From Muscardinus avellanarius (lineage: Eukaryota > Chordata > Mammalia > Rodentia > Gliridae): DNA of 64,000 nucleotides. Under the pieces are notes generated by a model. The model made no database searches. It was not told the origin of the DNA and was given only the letters and a program-made list of their open reading frames with translations. Location of the stretch: positions 126,938,603 to 127,002,602 of the forward strand of contig OY726557.1 of assembly GCA_963383645.1 (NCBI GenBank). Reading direction: 5' to 3'. The position numbers and the translations under genes were made by a program. Below are positions 53,241-63,530 of this stretch, in pieces; the first letter of the stretch is position 1, and each line of letters begins with the position of its first letter.

Positions 53241-54950
53241 AGGCTGGTGGCAGCAAGCAGCAAATCACATGGCCCACAGCCCTGGCAGCAGCCCTCCCTG
53301 CTCCCAGTGGGGCTGGGGCAGGGTGCTGAGTGGGTGTGGCTGGCCGGCCAGCTCCTGCTCACAGAGCAGGTAGGCACCACCTGGGCCTGCTGCCCAGTCG
53401 CACAGCCTGCTTGCCTGCTAACCATTTCTCCAAAGCCACATTGCCCTACAGGCGGGAGAAAATCTAGATCCATGGTCCTTAACAGGGGGCTAGGCGTGCA
53501 TGACGTACAGTGCTTTGCAGGCCTTGTGCAATCCCTTCATTTTGAGTGAGTATAAATATGAGTCTTGAGAGGAAAAATCTTGTTTGTAGCCTCCCTGGCT
53601 TCCAGCAGATTCCCTAGAGAGTCTGTGACCCCCCAGAGAGCTGGAAGCCCAGTTCTGAGTCATGATTCTCAGTCTACCTCTCCAGGCAGGGCCCAGCCCA
53701 CACTCTGCTAGGCCAGGGCTGCAGCTGGCTGTTTGTTCACTGACAGATCACAGAGGGAGACAGAAGCAACTGGGCATTTGCAGGACCCCCTCTTCTCACT
53801 CTCTGACTACTTGGGCCAAAGGAATCATGCTCCCTGGCTCTCTTCCCTCTGGTGCCAGCAAGGTATAATTAGCCTCCATTCCCATCCTTCCCCCTGCTCA
53901 CAGGTCTTGCATCCTGTTCCGGCAGGGTCTGCAGCAAGACCTGGGACTCCTGGAGCTGGAGAAGGAGGGAGGCAGAGCAGGTGGGCAGAGCTGGTGAAAC
54001 TAAAGAGCACGGTGAAGGCAGGGCCTGACTCTGTGTGGGAAGCCAGTCCTTTCACTTCAACTGCTGGAGGGGCTCAATCAGCTCTCTATCTTCTCTGGGC
54101 CTCAGAGGTCTCATGAGTGGTACCTTTAAAGTTCCAGTGAGGCCCCACAGAAGCCATCTCTAAGGGCAGCTCTGTGAGTCCCTAACACCTGCTTGGCCAT
54201 CTTCTGCCCTGCAACGGGTACCTACAGCCAGCAAGACACACTAAATAGAACACGGAGAAAGTCATTCTCCTAATACATTCTGAAGCTTCAGAGAAGGGAT
54301 GAGTGTTTAGGAGTTGCTTGCTGTTTTCTGATCGCCTTCTGCCTTGCACTTCTCGGCCTTCTGTGCCAGTGGCTCAGGCCCCCATGAGGTGGAGCAGTGC
54401 TTCCTGGCAGAAACGACCTTGCAGCTGCCCGGGGCTCTCAGACCCTTGGGCCTTCCTGGTAGTCACGTGTGCATTGCCTTTTCCAGAGCATACACTGAAT
54501 ACGGGCGCTGAGTCTCCTTAGCTGCCCATGGCACAGTTTCTGTGCAGCTGTGGTGACAGTGAGAGGGTCTGTGGGCTGCCAGCCGGCTGGAGAGCCCTCG
54601 AGAGCCACTTCATCGACCTTCTCTTCTCTTTCCAAGGCTCTTAACCGACTTGAGCAGTGGGGAGGAGCCTGAAGGGGGTGTGTGCCCATTTGGGCAGACA
54701 AGGGAGCCCCAGTCAGCCTCCTCTTCAGCTTGGCTCCGGAGATCCAGAGGTGGGGACAAGTGGAGGCAGCTGGCAGAGCCCTTGGGCAGTGCTGCATGCA
54801 TCCAGGAGCCTGGTGGTCTAGTAGGAGGCAGGAGGGGGACAAGCTGGAGCATCTCTCAGGAGGGGAGGCTTTGGGCAGTCTCATCTTTTGGATGACTTGG
54901 GTCTTGGTCTCTTTTCTCCAAAGCACAGACATAGACTTTGATTTGCACCT
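53241..54950. other. unique sequence, no gene seen
   Basis: GC-moderate sequence with no recognisable repeat. Several frames of 100-176 codons (longest 54438-54968, reverse) resemble no protein family and overlap frames on the other strand. Confidence 0.38.
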
Positions 54951-55095
54951 CTTTAACTTAAGAAGCATTTACATACACATAGCTCACCTCATCATAAGCT
55001 GCACATGGAAGGCAATGCTGTGGCTCAGAGAGATTGGATGCTTTGCCCAAGGTCACACAGCTGGTCCCCAGCAATGACAGGACTATGGCCAGCTC
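54950..55095 (-). mobile_element. MIR SINE
   Basis: 'atagctcacctcatcataagc', 'gctgtggctcagagagattgg' and 'tttgcccaaggtcacacagctgg' are reverse-complement MIR with a well-preserved core. Confidence 0.72.
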
Positions 55096-55664
55096 TTCTT
55101 TGCAAGGGGGAGACAATTTAATATCAGCCCCCTAGGGTCTTCAGCCAGGCCCTGCTGTCCCCTGAGGAGTGATGAGGATGGCAATAATTGAAAGTCCTAA
55201 TGTCACAAGCACCCAGAAGGCAGTGGAGACAGAAGTCAGACAGGACACCCTTCTCTGAATCTTTTCCACCTCTGCCGGCATGGGCACCACCTGTTTTCCA
55301 AAGATTTTCCTTTGAGTGTGTATGTTTGGTCAGGAAGATTTGTAATCAGTGATTATCTAAGGCTCAGAATCACAGGCTGGCACTGTGTCTCTCCCTTTAG
55401 GAGCAGGGGAGATGGCCAAGGTCTCTGAGCAGGTGGGGTGCTCTTGGCTCCTCGGGAGGCAGCAGAGACTCTGAGGTGAGCCGCTGTTCCAGGTCCTGTG
55501 AACCCCATGGGAAGCCATAGAAGCTGGGGTTGAGGAGCTTGGCTCATGGCTGAGCTGTCTTCTCCAGAGGCCATTTGCCAACCTCAAGAAGCACCTGTCA
55601 CAAAGTCCCAGTAACCCTGACTTCCAGTGTTCACGTTCATGAAACATCCTAGCAAGATTGCTCT

Positions 55665-55735
55665 ATTGGCTGCCCCAGAGGCAAACCTAATGCACACCTG
55701 GCACTTGAAAGATGCTTGCTAAAGTGTCAAGTGAA
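55665..55735 (+). mobile_element. L2-like 3' end fragment
   Basis: 'gcacacctggcacttgaaagatgcttgctaaagtgtcaagtg' resembles the L2 3' end. Confidence 0.4.
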
Positions 55736-55764
55736 TTAATTAGGTGAAAGGAAACTTAGAACAT

Positions 55765-55905
55765 CATCATCTGCAGATAAGTCAAAATTTATTAACCCTC
55801 TTGTAGAGGCGGCACTTGAAACCCAGAGAGGTTAAGTAACATGCCCAAGGCCACACCACCAGTTAGTAGTGTGCATGTGTGCATGTGTGTGTGTGCGTGT
55901 GCATA
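55765..55905 (-). mobile_element. MIR SINE fragment with GT-rich edge
   Basis: 'cttgaaacccagagaggttaagtaacatgcccaagg' is the reverse-complement MIR core. From 55869 the sequence turns into an irregular gtgcatgtg/gtgtgtgcgtg repeat. Confidence 0.62.
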
Positions 55906-56269
55906 AGTGCCAGAATTTAAGGCACATCTCACTTGGCTCTCTTTTTCTGAAGGGGGAGGGTAGGAACTTGGTGACCTTGGCCGAGGGCCGAGCAGCAGCT
56001 GATTTACCTCTGAGAAGTTCTTTTCATGCTACTTGGCTGCCTTGAGTCTTCAGCTGGCTGATGTAGCTGAGGTATAGGAGATGCGGGTTCATTTGGAAAA
56101 GACTCAATGCTCCTCCTGCTGCTGAACGCATGGGAGCAGGAAGGTGGCACATCCACCCAGTGCCTCCCGCTTTCTCTAAGGACATGCGACTGCTTACAGC
56201 TCCCCCAAGCACCTTGAACCCAGCTCTCCTCTTCTGGGGAGGGGGACAAAAGCCACTCTAGCTTTCATG

Positions 56270-56815
56270 GTTTCATGACCATGTGCATGTACCGCAGTGA
56301 CTCCATAACATTATAAAAGAGCCGAACAGTTCCTGTTGCCTGGTGACATTGCAGCTGTCGGGTAACGTAACATCATAGCACAGTGCGTTCCTCACGTGTG
56401 TGCATATCGAGCAGAAGAGCATAGCAGAAGAGCAATCATGGGCCGCACATAATGCTTGATGATGCTACTAACTGACGGTGTTACCAGCTTATGTATTTTC
56501 TCTACCACTTAGAGTTATTTTAGAGTGTACTTCTTTCACTGATAGAAGAAATGAAGCAGTCCTGCAGCAGCCTCGTAGGCCCACGTTCAGCAGATCTCTG
56601 GATGGCGTCATTTTTTTCTTGTGCTGGATTTAATCTTGTGTGGCTCATCCTGGGCCCTGGAGCAATAGACCATCATGTATACACCACACAGTCTGGGGCG
56701 ATAGTGGCTCCTCTATCCTCATTCAAGTGCACTCTATGGCATTCAAACATCGATGGAATCACCCCAGGTCATATTTCTCAGACCATGCACCTGGCGTCAA
56801 AGGGCACTGATGGTA
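56270..56815. mobile_element. Tigger-like DNA transposon relic
   Basis: 'gctgtcgggtaacgtaacatcatagc', 'atgcttgatgatgctactaactgacgg' and 'agttattttagagtgtacttc' lead on to 'aagtgcactctatggcattc' and 'catatttctcagaccatgc...gcgtcaaagggcactgatgg'. The order recalls a TcMar-Tigger family with 'cgtcgtt'-rich ends. The 116-codon frame at 56551-56901 lies mostly inside it and is not a gene. Confidence 0.5.
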
Positions 56816-57279
56816 CTAATAAGGGGAGAAGGACAGAAAAAAGCTGTCCATCCAGACTTCCAGATGGACTTTCTGGCCTCTGGTGCTGTGGCTGTAGGTG
56901 ACAAGAGTCAGGGGTACTGCGGTGCCCCGGCCTAGGAGACAGTGTTAACACATCTGTCTGCTGGTTCTAGCATCTTCAAAGGACTCAGAGGTGGAATGCT
57001 CTGTGGGTCTGTCCCTCCACTGAGCCACTTAAAGGGAAGCTGAGATGTAGAGGATTTGTACTGCAGTAGCCCCTCTGACCCCTTAGGAACCCCTGCTCTA
57101 GACTAGCCATCTGCAGAAGCCCACATGGCCCATCCCTTCCTTGAGGGCCGTTCTCTGCACACGTGATCTCGACTCCCCTGGCCATCAGACCCCCCAGGGC
57201 CGCTCTGGCCAACAGCACATTGCTGGCCTCTGAGCTTGGGCCTAAGCCTATCTGTTGCTCTGCAGCTCTGCGGTGTGGG

Positions 57280-57480
57280 GACACTAAAGGGCAGTGCCAG
57301 AAGCCCGCTGCAAGCTGACAAGGCGGAGCTCACGTCAGAGCCGAGGAGCCGACGGCACCGTCTGAATTAAGTGGCCAAGTTTAGTTTTTAATTAAGCCCC
57401 CGTGGTCCTTTAAAAAGGTCACCCATGACACCATGTTCTTTAAGGCCAATATGAAAAGACATTCCAAGTCAAAGTTCTGA
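57280..57480. promoter_or_regulatory. candidate conserved non-coding block
   Basis: CpG-retaining 'aggcggagctcacgtcagag' and 'gccgacggcaccgtctgaattaag' are followed by 'agtttttaattaagccccc' and 'ctttaaaaaggtcac'. It is repeat-free and includes a TTAATTAA palindrome. No reading frame is credible. Confidence 0.3.
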
Positions 57481-58224
57481 GATGGGAGCCTTGTAACTGG
57501 AAATGTCACAGGAAGAAATGTGGAGACGGGGGAAGAGGAAGCGGGTGGGAAGGACAGCGCTGTCATATTGTCCTGCCACCGGCTTTGCTGTTCCCACGTG
57601 GAGCACCAAACTATTTTGGTCTCAAAGGGTAAAGGGTCCACTCTGTTCTCCTGAGTGCTGTCCCCACCCCCGCCGCTTAGGGGCTTGCTCTCTTGCAGTG
57701 CCAGTGAAAAACAAGGCCCTGGTGTTCCCTGACGTGGAGTAAAAGATGGTATCAGTAGGGCCAGACATGGCAGTGTGGGGAATTAATACCAATACATGCA
57801 ACTGGCCATCTATCTACTATGCCCATTCCTTCTACTCTTTTCTCTTGACCAATGCTGTCACTTGGAAATACAGTTCTGCCTAGAGCAAGCACAGGAGCCA
57901 CTGAATGACCTGCCTTCCCCCTCCCAGAATCCCATAATCATCTTACAGGAAAGCTAAGACCTGTGCCAGGCCCTACCTGGGCCCAAGAGCAGTAGACTTG
58001 AGTGAGCCTCAGAGGAGTAGACAGCGCCTCCTAGGGGAGAGACTTGGACAGTCTGGGAACTATCTGAGTTGGAGAGTTAGTGGCCCCAGAGTGTTTTCCT
58101 GGTGTCCCTCGTTTGTACCAGGGCTGGGGCAGCAGGATGATGTGGGTGCTGAATGGCTGTGGAACCAGTGGACTTTGTGGGTGATCTGAACCACATTCTG
58201 TCCATAGATGTCATAAACAGAGTA
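57481..58224. other. unique sequence, no gene seen
   Basis: No family is recognised. A 16-base B1-like phrase at about 57761-57776 ('gccagacatggcagtg') is too short to call. Confidence 0.35.
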
Positions 58225-58835
58225 GGGAATGGAAAGGACCTGACATTTAGAGTCAGGAAACCTGAGTATAGTTTGCTGGCCTAATATACATCTTCTGGTT
58301 ATTTACCATCAGAATGCTTCTATTGATGAGTGGCCATGTATCTCAACTAGCAAAATCTGAACTTGCTAGCCTCTCTTGAAAAGTTAGGACTGGCTAATAA
58401 AATACAGTTTTAAAAATCATTGGGTGGGCTTCTTTAAGGACAGCTGATTCACCCGGGAAGTGCACCTCTTTTGTATTTTCCCCCCCATCTTTCTGTCTAA
58501 AGAGTGGAACTGATGTCTGAAGGTTCAGCAGCCATTATGTGGCCATGAGGGGAAGCCCTGAGGATGGAGGCCGTGCTGAGGATGAGCCGCCAGCCAACTC
58601 TGGGACTTCACGTTAGGTGAAAGGAGAGTTACCCCCTTGCTTTCTTATGTTATTAAAAGTTACTTTGGAGCCCTCTTGCAAATATCTGAGTGCCATGGTG
58701 ATACAGATTGATTGCCCATGCTGCCCTTCACTCCTGAGGGACTTCAGGTAAGTTACTTAATGTCTTTGAGCTTCTGTTTCCTGACTCCTACAAGGGGAGT
58801 GATATTCTTGTTTTGCCTTGTAAATGTCACCTGGC
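58225..58835 (+). mobile_element. MIR SINE interrupted by an unidentified element
   Basis: 'tttagagtcaggaaacctgagtatag' (58240-58268) is the MIR 5' part. The continuation 'cttcaggtaagttacttaatgtctttgagcttctgtttcc' appears only at 58742-58782. The intervening stretch of about 430 bases loosely resembles an old MaLR/MER LTR ('ccattatgtggccatgagg', 'cttatgttattaaaagtt'). Confidence 0.42.
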
Positions 58836-59169
58836 TTCTGGGGCTCTGTCTTAGGCTCCCCCATATGTTCTCCACCCCCTTCTCTGAAGATCACATGGTC
58901 TTTGTATGAGAGCAGAGGCTGCCTCCCTCCTATTGTTTGGCCAGACAATTGTTCTTGAACTAAGGAATATGCCTGCCTTCCAACTTCAATGGCTTGCTCA
59001 GGGCTGTTATAAAGTCCCCTCGTGGGCTCCCATTTTCTAGAGACACAATAGCTCTCCCCAGCTCGCAGGGCCTCACCCTTCCTAGCTGGGCGAGGAGAAG
59101 AAACGTCTGCTGTTTCAAGCTGCTGAAAGAGGCTTCAAAGAGCCCATGTTGGCCCCTGTTAGGCTCTGA
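58836..59169. other. unique sequence, no gene seen
   Basis: No repeat or exon is recognised. Confidence 0.3.
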
Positions 59170-59300
59170 CTCATAGAAGCATTTCTGGAAATCCTCAAAA
59201 GCCTTATTAATCTGTGAAGATGTCCCGGGAGCAGGCTCCTGCGCGCCCTATTTCCAGGCTTTTCAGCTTCTCCGTCGTCTCACCCATTGTCCCTGCTCAG
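59170..59300. promoter_or_regulatory. candidate conserved non-coding block (weak)
   Basis: 'aaaagccttattaatctgtg' is followed by CpG-containing 'gctcctgcgcgccctatttcc' and 'cagcttctccgtcgtctc'. It is repeat-free. The evidence is texture only. Confidence 0.2.
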
Positions 59301-59879
59301 AGTCTTGGCCCCTCATGGGCTGTCTGAAGCAGGTGGGCTTTTGGCTCTGCCTGCTATTTCATTTCCTGGCTCTTTTCTTCTTCCTGCTTCCCTTTAACTC
59401 TTAAAATGGAAAGTGGTTGGCCCCTCCTTGGGCCATCTAGTCCTCTGCCTCCCCCGGGTCCTTCCTCCACCCTTTCCTCTTCTGGCATCTGGCTGGATCT
59501 GGGTCAGGCACACAGAGGCCTGCACAGGAGATCCATGCCCAGATGGCTTCTCTTCCAAATGATAACAACTCAGGAGCCCCTGCAGGTGACCTGCATACAG
59601 CTAGTGGGTGTAGAAGCTGCACACCTGGCAAAGCCTCACTCTAGTCTGCATGCAGGCATCCTTGGATGTAGAAACTTCTCTGTAACAGGCCCTAGGAAGA
59701 CAGACAGAAGCCCAGAGCTCTATTCCTGGCTCCGGGCCCAGCTGGTTTCCATTCCCCTAGGCTAAGGTCAGGGGACTTCACTTATGACTTGGCCCAGCTG
59801 AGTCAAGCTTCCCAGCCAGTCCTGCCTCTTGGTCTTGGAGGCCTCACCTACTCCTGTTGGTCAGCTCCTCATCAATATA

Positions 59880-60236
59880 GCAAACACCTGTGATAATCAA
59901 CTTACAAAAGCAAAAGGTTTATTTTGGTTCAAAACTTTATAGGTTTCAGTTCATGATTGGTATGTCCTCTCACTTTGGGTCTATGGTTGGGCTACATTGT
60001 GGAAGTGCACGGTGAAGCAAAACCACTCACCTTATTGCCAGGAAGAGAAAGGGAAAGAAGAGACTAGAGCTCCAGTAGCCTTTGAGGGCATGTCTCAAAT
60101 GACCTAAAGACATCCCACTAGGCTCCACCCCTTAAAGGTTCCACCTCCTTTCAATTTCATCAAGTAGGGGACCAAGTCTCTAACACAGGGGGCTTTGGGG
60201 CACATTCCAGATTCAAACTCTAGCAAATTATAGTGG
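59880..60236 (-). mobile_element. solo MaLR-type LTR
   Basis: In reverse: 'caaaaggtttattttggttc', 'atcccactaggctccaccccttaaaggttccacctcc', 'ggaccaagtctctaacacagg', 'tttggggcacattccagattc'. This is the same rodent-type MaLR layout as 26370-26703. Confidence 0.76.
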
Positions 60237-60279
60237 GGGTGGGGAAGTGACTTGCTTCTCACTGATAGAACACAGTGAT

Positions 60280-60335
60280 TTTGAAACAGGATCTCATTAA
60301 GTTATAGTGTGCTGACTTTGAACTCTGCAATTAGG
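60280..60335 (-). mobile_element. B1 fragment
   Basis: 'attttgaaacaggatctcattaagttatag' and 'gctgactttgaactctgcaat' are part of a reverse B1 half. Both ends are missing. Confidence 0.65.
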
Positions 60336-60704
60336 TTATCAAAGGCTGGCTTGCATGCTCTGTCTTGGCTTACTCTCTTTTGCTCTGTGTCTCTGCATTT
60401 TGCTGCTTGCTGGATGGGGGAAACTGTTACATTGGAAAGGCTGACATGGCAAGAGCTAAGGGTGGCCTTTGGCCAATGACCAGCAAACAACAGCTCAGTC
60501 CAACCGCTCACAGGGAACAGGATCCAACCCAGGACCATGTGACCGAGCCTGGAAGCAAGTCTTGCTACAGGTAAGCCTAAAGATGGCATAGTCCTGGCCA
60601 ATACCTAATCCAGCCTTAAAAGATAGCCAAAGTGGGGAGCCCATCAGAACCAGCGTTCTGACCCATGCAAATCTGGAGATAATATAGATGCAATATATCC
60701 AACT

Positions 60705-60705
60705 G

Positions 60706-60742
<37 letters not shown>
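60705..60742. repeat. (GT)n microsatellite at a SINE tail
   Basis: About 18 GT units ending where the reverse-oriented SINE begins, so it is probably that element's (CA)n tail. Confidence 0.95.
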
Positions 60743-60743
<1 letters not shown>

Positions 60744-61162
60744 GTGGGACTGAGGATTAAACCCAGGGGCATTCTACCTCTGAGTTATACCCCAGACTTT
60801 CTTTTTATTTTTTGATTTTGAAACATGATCTCACTAAGTTCAAAGTGCACTGACTTTGTTTTTTTGTTTGTTTGTTTTTGCAGGTATGGCGATAGAACCC
60901 AGGGGCATTCAACCTCTGGGCTACAATCCCTGCCCTATTTTTTATTCTTTATTTTGAAACCGGGTCTCACTAAGTTGCAGAGGGCCTCACTAAGTAGCTG
61001 AGGCTGTCCGCGAACCTCAATCCTCTGGTCTCAGCCTCCCGAATGCTGGGATTACAAGTGTGCGCCACCACGCCCGGCCAAAGTGCACTGACTTTGAACT
61101 TGTGATCCTCTTGTCTCAGTCTCCCAAGTACTGGGATTACAGATGTGTGTTGCTGCACCTGG
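60743..61162 (-). mobile_element. B1-dID SINE, outer element of a nested pair
   Basis: Its ID half and linker occupy 60743-60858 and its remaining B1 half 61079-61162 ('gaacttgtgatcctcttgtctcagtctcc...gttgctgcacctgg'). The inner SINE at 60859-61078 splits it. Confidence 0.93.
60859..61078 (-). mobile_element. B1-dID SINE, inner element with 18-bp TSD
   Basis: A reverse full-length copy of the young type ('gcgaacctcaatcctctgg') with a tttg tail. The outer element's sequence caaagtgcactgactttg is duplicated at 60841-60858 and 61079-61096. Confidence 0.97.
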
Positions 61163-61186
61163 TCCTTTTAATTTCATTTTTATTTT

Positions 61187-61383
61187 TTACTTTTTGGTAC
61201 TTGAGATTGAGCCCAGGGGGTTTCTAACTCTGAGCAAAACCCCAGTCATTTAATATTTCTTCGAAAGAGGGTCTTACTGAGTTGCTGTGGATCTAAGTTG
61301 CCAAGGTTGGCCTCAAACTTGCAATGTTCTTGCCTCAGTTTCCTAAGTACTGGGATTACAGGCATGAGCCACCATGCTCGGCT
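61187..61383 (-). mobile_element. B1-dID SINE, old
   Basis: A reverse dimer, 'ttggtacttgagattgagccc' to 'gggattacaggcatgagccaccatgctcggc', strongly diverged. It lies immediately downstream of the nested pair. Confidence 0.9.
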
Positions 61384-62079
61384 AAGGTGCTAATTTATAT
61401 ACAGCAAGAGATAATGAACACAGGTCCTTATTAGCTGAAGAGTAATGTGTTTTTATATTTGGACCCAAGGTCCTGAACTGTTCATATCTACTAGCCAGTT
61501 GGGGAATGCAGTGCTTGGGTGGCCCCCACCTGCACAAACTGTCAAGTTTATGGGTTACCCAACTCGCTTCATCCAGACTCCAAAATACATGATTAAAAAA
61601 CAAACAAACAAAAAAGGAAGGAAGGTAGAAGTAGCTGCAGCAAAGCTTGACTGCGGTGGCTCCTGGCTTCTCTTAGGAACATGGATAAAATTTGAATTTT
61701 TGACAGAACCCCAAGTCCAAGAAGGGGCTTGGCTGGTAAGACCTTGGAGGTCCTTGTGCACTTCTGATAATTCCCTTCATGGCTCTGCTTTCAGGGTGTG
61801 GCTCTCGTGGTGGCCTATTTTTATTATTCTAATGCACCCTCCCCACTCTCTCACCCCTCCAGAGATCTCCTACCCCCCCACCCCCCAAGCTCGGCATCCA
61901 GTGACATTTACAGAAAATCTCCCAGGACTTTCCAACCTTAGCAAATTTTTAAACCCTCAGTCCCTCCACCCTTCCCAGCCCCTCAGCACCCTTGCCATGT
62001 TCCAGGAAGTCGAAGCGCGGAGCCATCTCTCCAATCTAGGAAGCAATAAAGAAATGTATTTACGAACCAGCCTCTGTCT
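61384..62079. other. unique sequence holding the longest open frame
   Basis: The 223-codon frame (61445-62116, forward) has no known domain, signal peptide or membrane segment. It contains low-complexity stretches from an 'aaacaaacaaac' run (61597-61612) and a C-rich tract (61871-61887). It is probably fortuitous. No splice-bounded exon was identified. Confidence 0.4.
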
Positions 62080-62480
62080 AAGGGAGGGAATTTATGTCTC
62101 TTCATGCTCTTGTTGACAATAATAACTGATTGCTGCATCAATGTGATGCAATATAATTTTAAAACCCTCCAGAACAAGGATCAGAAAACAACTGGCAGAG
62201 AGGCTGCCGCCGTGGGCACCTTTGCTTTTGTGGCTGAGGCCTGGGCCTGCTAATGCCCCCAGGCGCTGGGCACACAGCTCCGGGAGCACCTGCAATCTCA
62301 TTTTGTTTCTTTCCAAGCACTGGGGAAGAAAAGCAATTTGTTTGCTCTCATACTCTAAAGATGAACTTCCCGTGCTCAATCAAACGTTATTATCCCAATG
62401 TAAGTCAATTTACCTTTGAATTTGAAGGCTATTTTCTTCCTAAATGGCTAATTATGGGAGATAGATGGCTGTAAACAGAA
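62080..62480. promoter_or_regulatory. candidate conserved enhancer block
   Basis: Repeat-free with 'gttgacaataataactgattgctgcatcaatgtgatgcaat' split over 62112-62153, 'caatttacctttgaatttg' and 'aaatggctaattatgggag'. Several inverted words (attgctgcatc and gatgcaat) and TAAT cores. Enhancer-like by texture. Confidence 0.34.
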
Positions 62481-62849
62481 GCCTTCTCCTTCACGACTCA
62501 GCCAGCCTTTCTCCCTAGGCACCTAAGAGTCAGAGAAAGAGGCCTAGATGTGAGCTAGCCTTCCACCTGGTCTGCGCCGCCCCGCCCGATCTTTCTAGTC
62601 ACATGCAATGTCCAGTACCCTCCTCATCCACCTTCCTAGATGCGCACACATTTGTTTAGAGTTTCATCCCGCTGAATTCTGCCTCCTGCTGACCTCCAAA
62701 CCACAACTCCCCAGGCTGGGCTCATTTTTCAGAATGACTTTCACTCGTGCCGTCTCCCCTCCGTGGTAACTCTGTGCTCAAAGTGGCCATCTCGGTCTGA
62801 GAGCTCACACACAGGACAGCATAGGTTTTGGGGGACCCTGTGAGCATTT

Positions 62850-63070
62850 GAAATGAAACAAGGTCACCTCGAGGCGGCCCCTCTGATGCTCCTGGCAGAG
62901 CCAGGGAAGGCGACCTGACCTGAGGCCCAGCGGGGCTGCGGCCTTCTCCAGTAGCATGATCAACAGCACACAGGAGCTAATTGAATGGCTGAGCTTGTTT
63001 ACCAAGAGGAGGGATGGCTCCCTTCCTTCCTTGCAAAACAAAGTCTTTCCCCAGGAGCCGTGGCAAAGAG
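62850..63070. promoter_or_regulatory. candidate regulatory block with half-sites
   Basis: 'aaggtcacctcgaggcgg' and, about 50 bases on, 'gcgacctgacctgagg' carry nuclear-receptor-type AGGTCA half-sites in opposing orientation. 'ggagctaattgaatgg' follows. Half-sites are common by chance. Confidence 0.22.
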
Positions 63071-63339
63071 GTCTGCCCCAGCAGCATTTCTGTTTGCCTT
63101 TTGTTGGATGCTGGGCAGGCTGCTCTGAAGAAGGGGGCTCATTGTGTGTGCACTGTCAGAGGGGGCTCCAGCTGGGAGCCCGTGGCCCCAGGTGCTTTCC
63201 GGGTCTGGAGGTTACTGAGCCATGGTGCGAGGAGTCCTCTGAACCGGGCATTCCGACTCCTCTCCCAGAGGCCTGGCCTTCAGCCCTGGGCATTTTTGTC
63301 CTGGGCCAGAGAAGCCCTAATAATAGTAACAAGCCTTTG

Positions 63340-63530
63340 TCATGACTCTTTCCGCTTGTGCTCCTATACGCTTTGCCTTATTTGATTCTCACAACCGTCC
63401 TGTGGTATCATCCTCACTTGAGAGACGAGGGAGAGGCCCAGAGAGGTCAAGCACTTTGTCTGAGTTCACACAGCTAGTATGTGGCACAAGTGGGACCTGC
63501 ATCTGAGTCTTTGGGCTTCAAAGCCTCTGA
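63340..63530 (-). mobile_element. MIR SINE, nearly full length
   Basis: 'gccttatttgattctcacaaccgtcctgtgg', 'gagagacgagggagaggcccagagagg', 'gttcacacagctagtatgtggc' and 'gtctttgggcttcaaagcc' give reverse-complement MIR in full order. Confidence 0.78.

Noticed and set aside
53460..53500. 'ccatggtccttaacaggggg' as a possible MER-type terminus
   Set aside because: It resembles 'gtggttctcaacc' termini of some MER families, but there is no matching second end or body.
54438..54968. 176-codon reverse frame
   Set aside because: It has no domain or splice signals, and it overlaps several equally long forward frames in the same interval, which points to low stop-codon density and not to a gene.
57761..57776. 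B1-like phrase 'gccagacatggcagtg'
   Set aside because: Sixteen bases with mismatches and no continuing B1 similarity could be chance.
61445..62116. Longest open frame (223 codons, forward)
   Set aside because: The predicted protein has no recognisable domain, includes runs from an aaac-type repeat and a C-rich tract, and lacks splice or promoter context. Frames of this length arise by chance in 64 kb of moderate GC.
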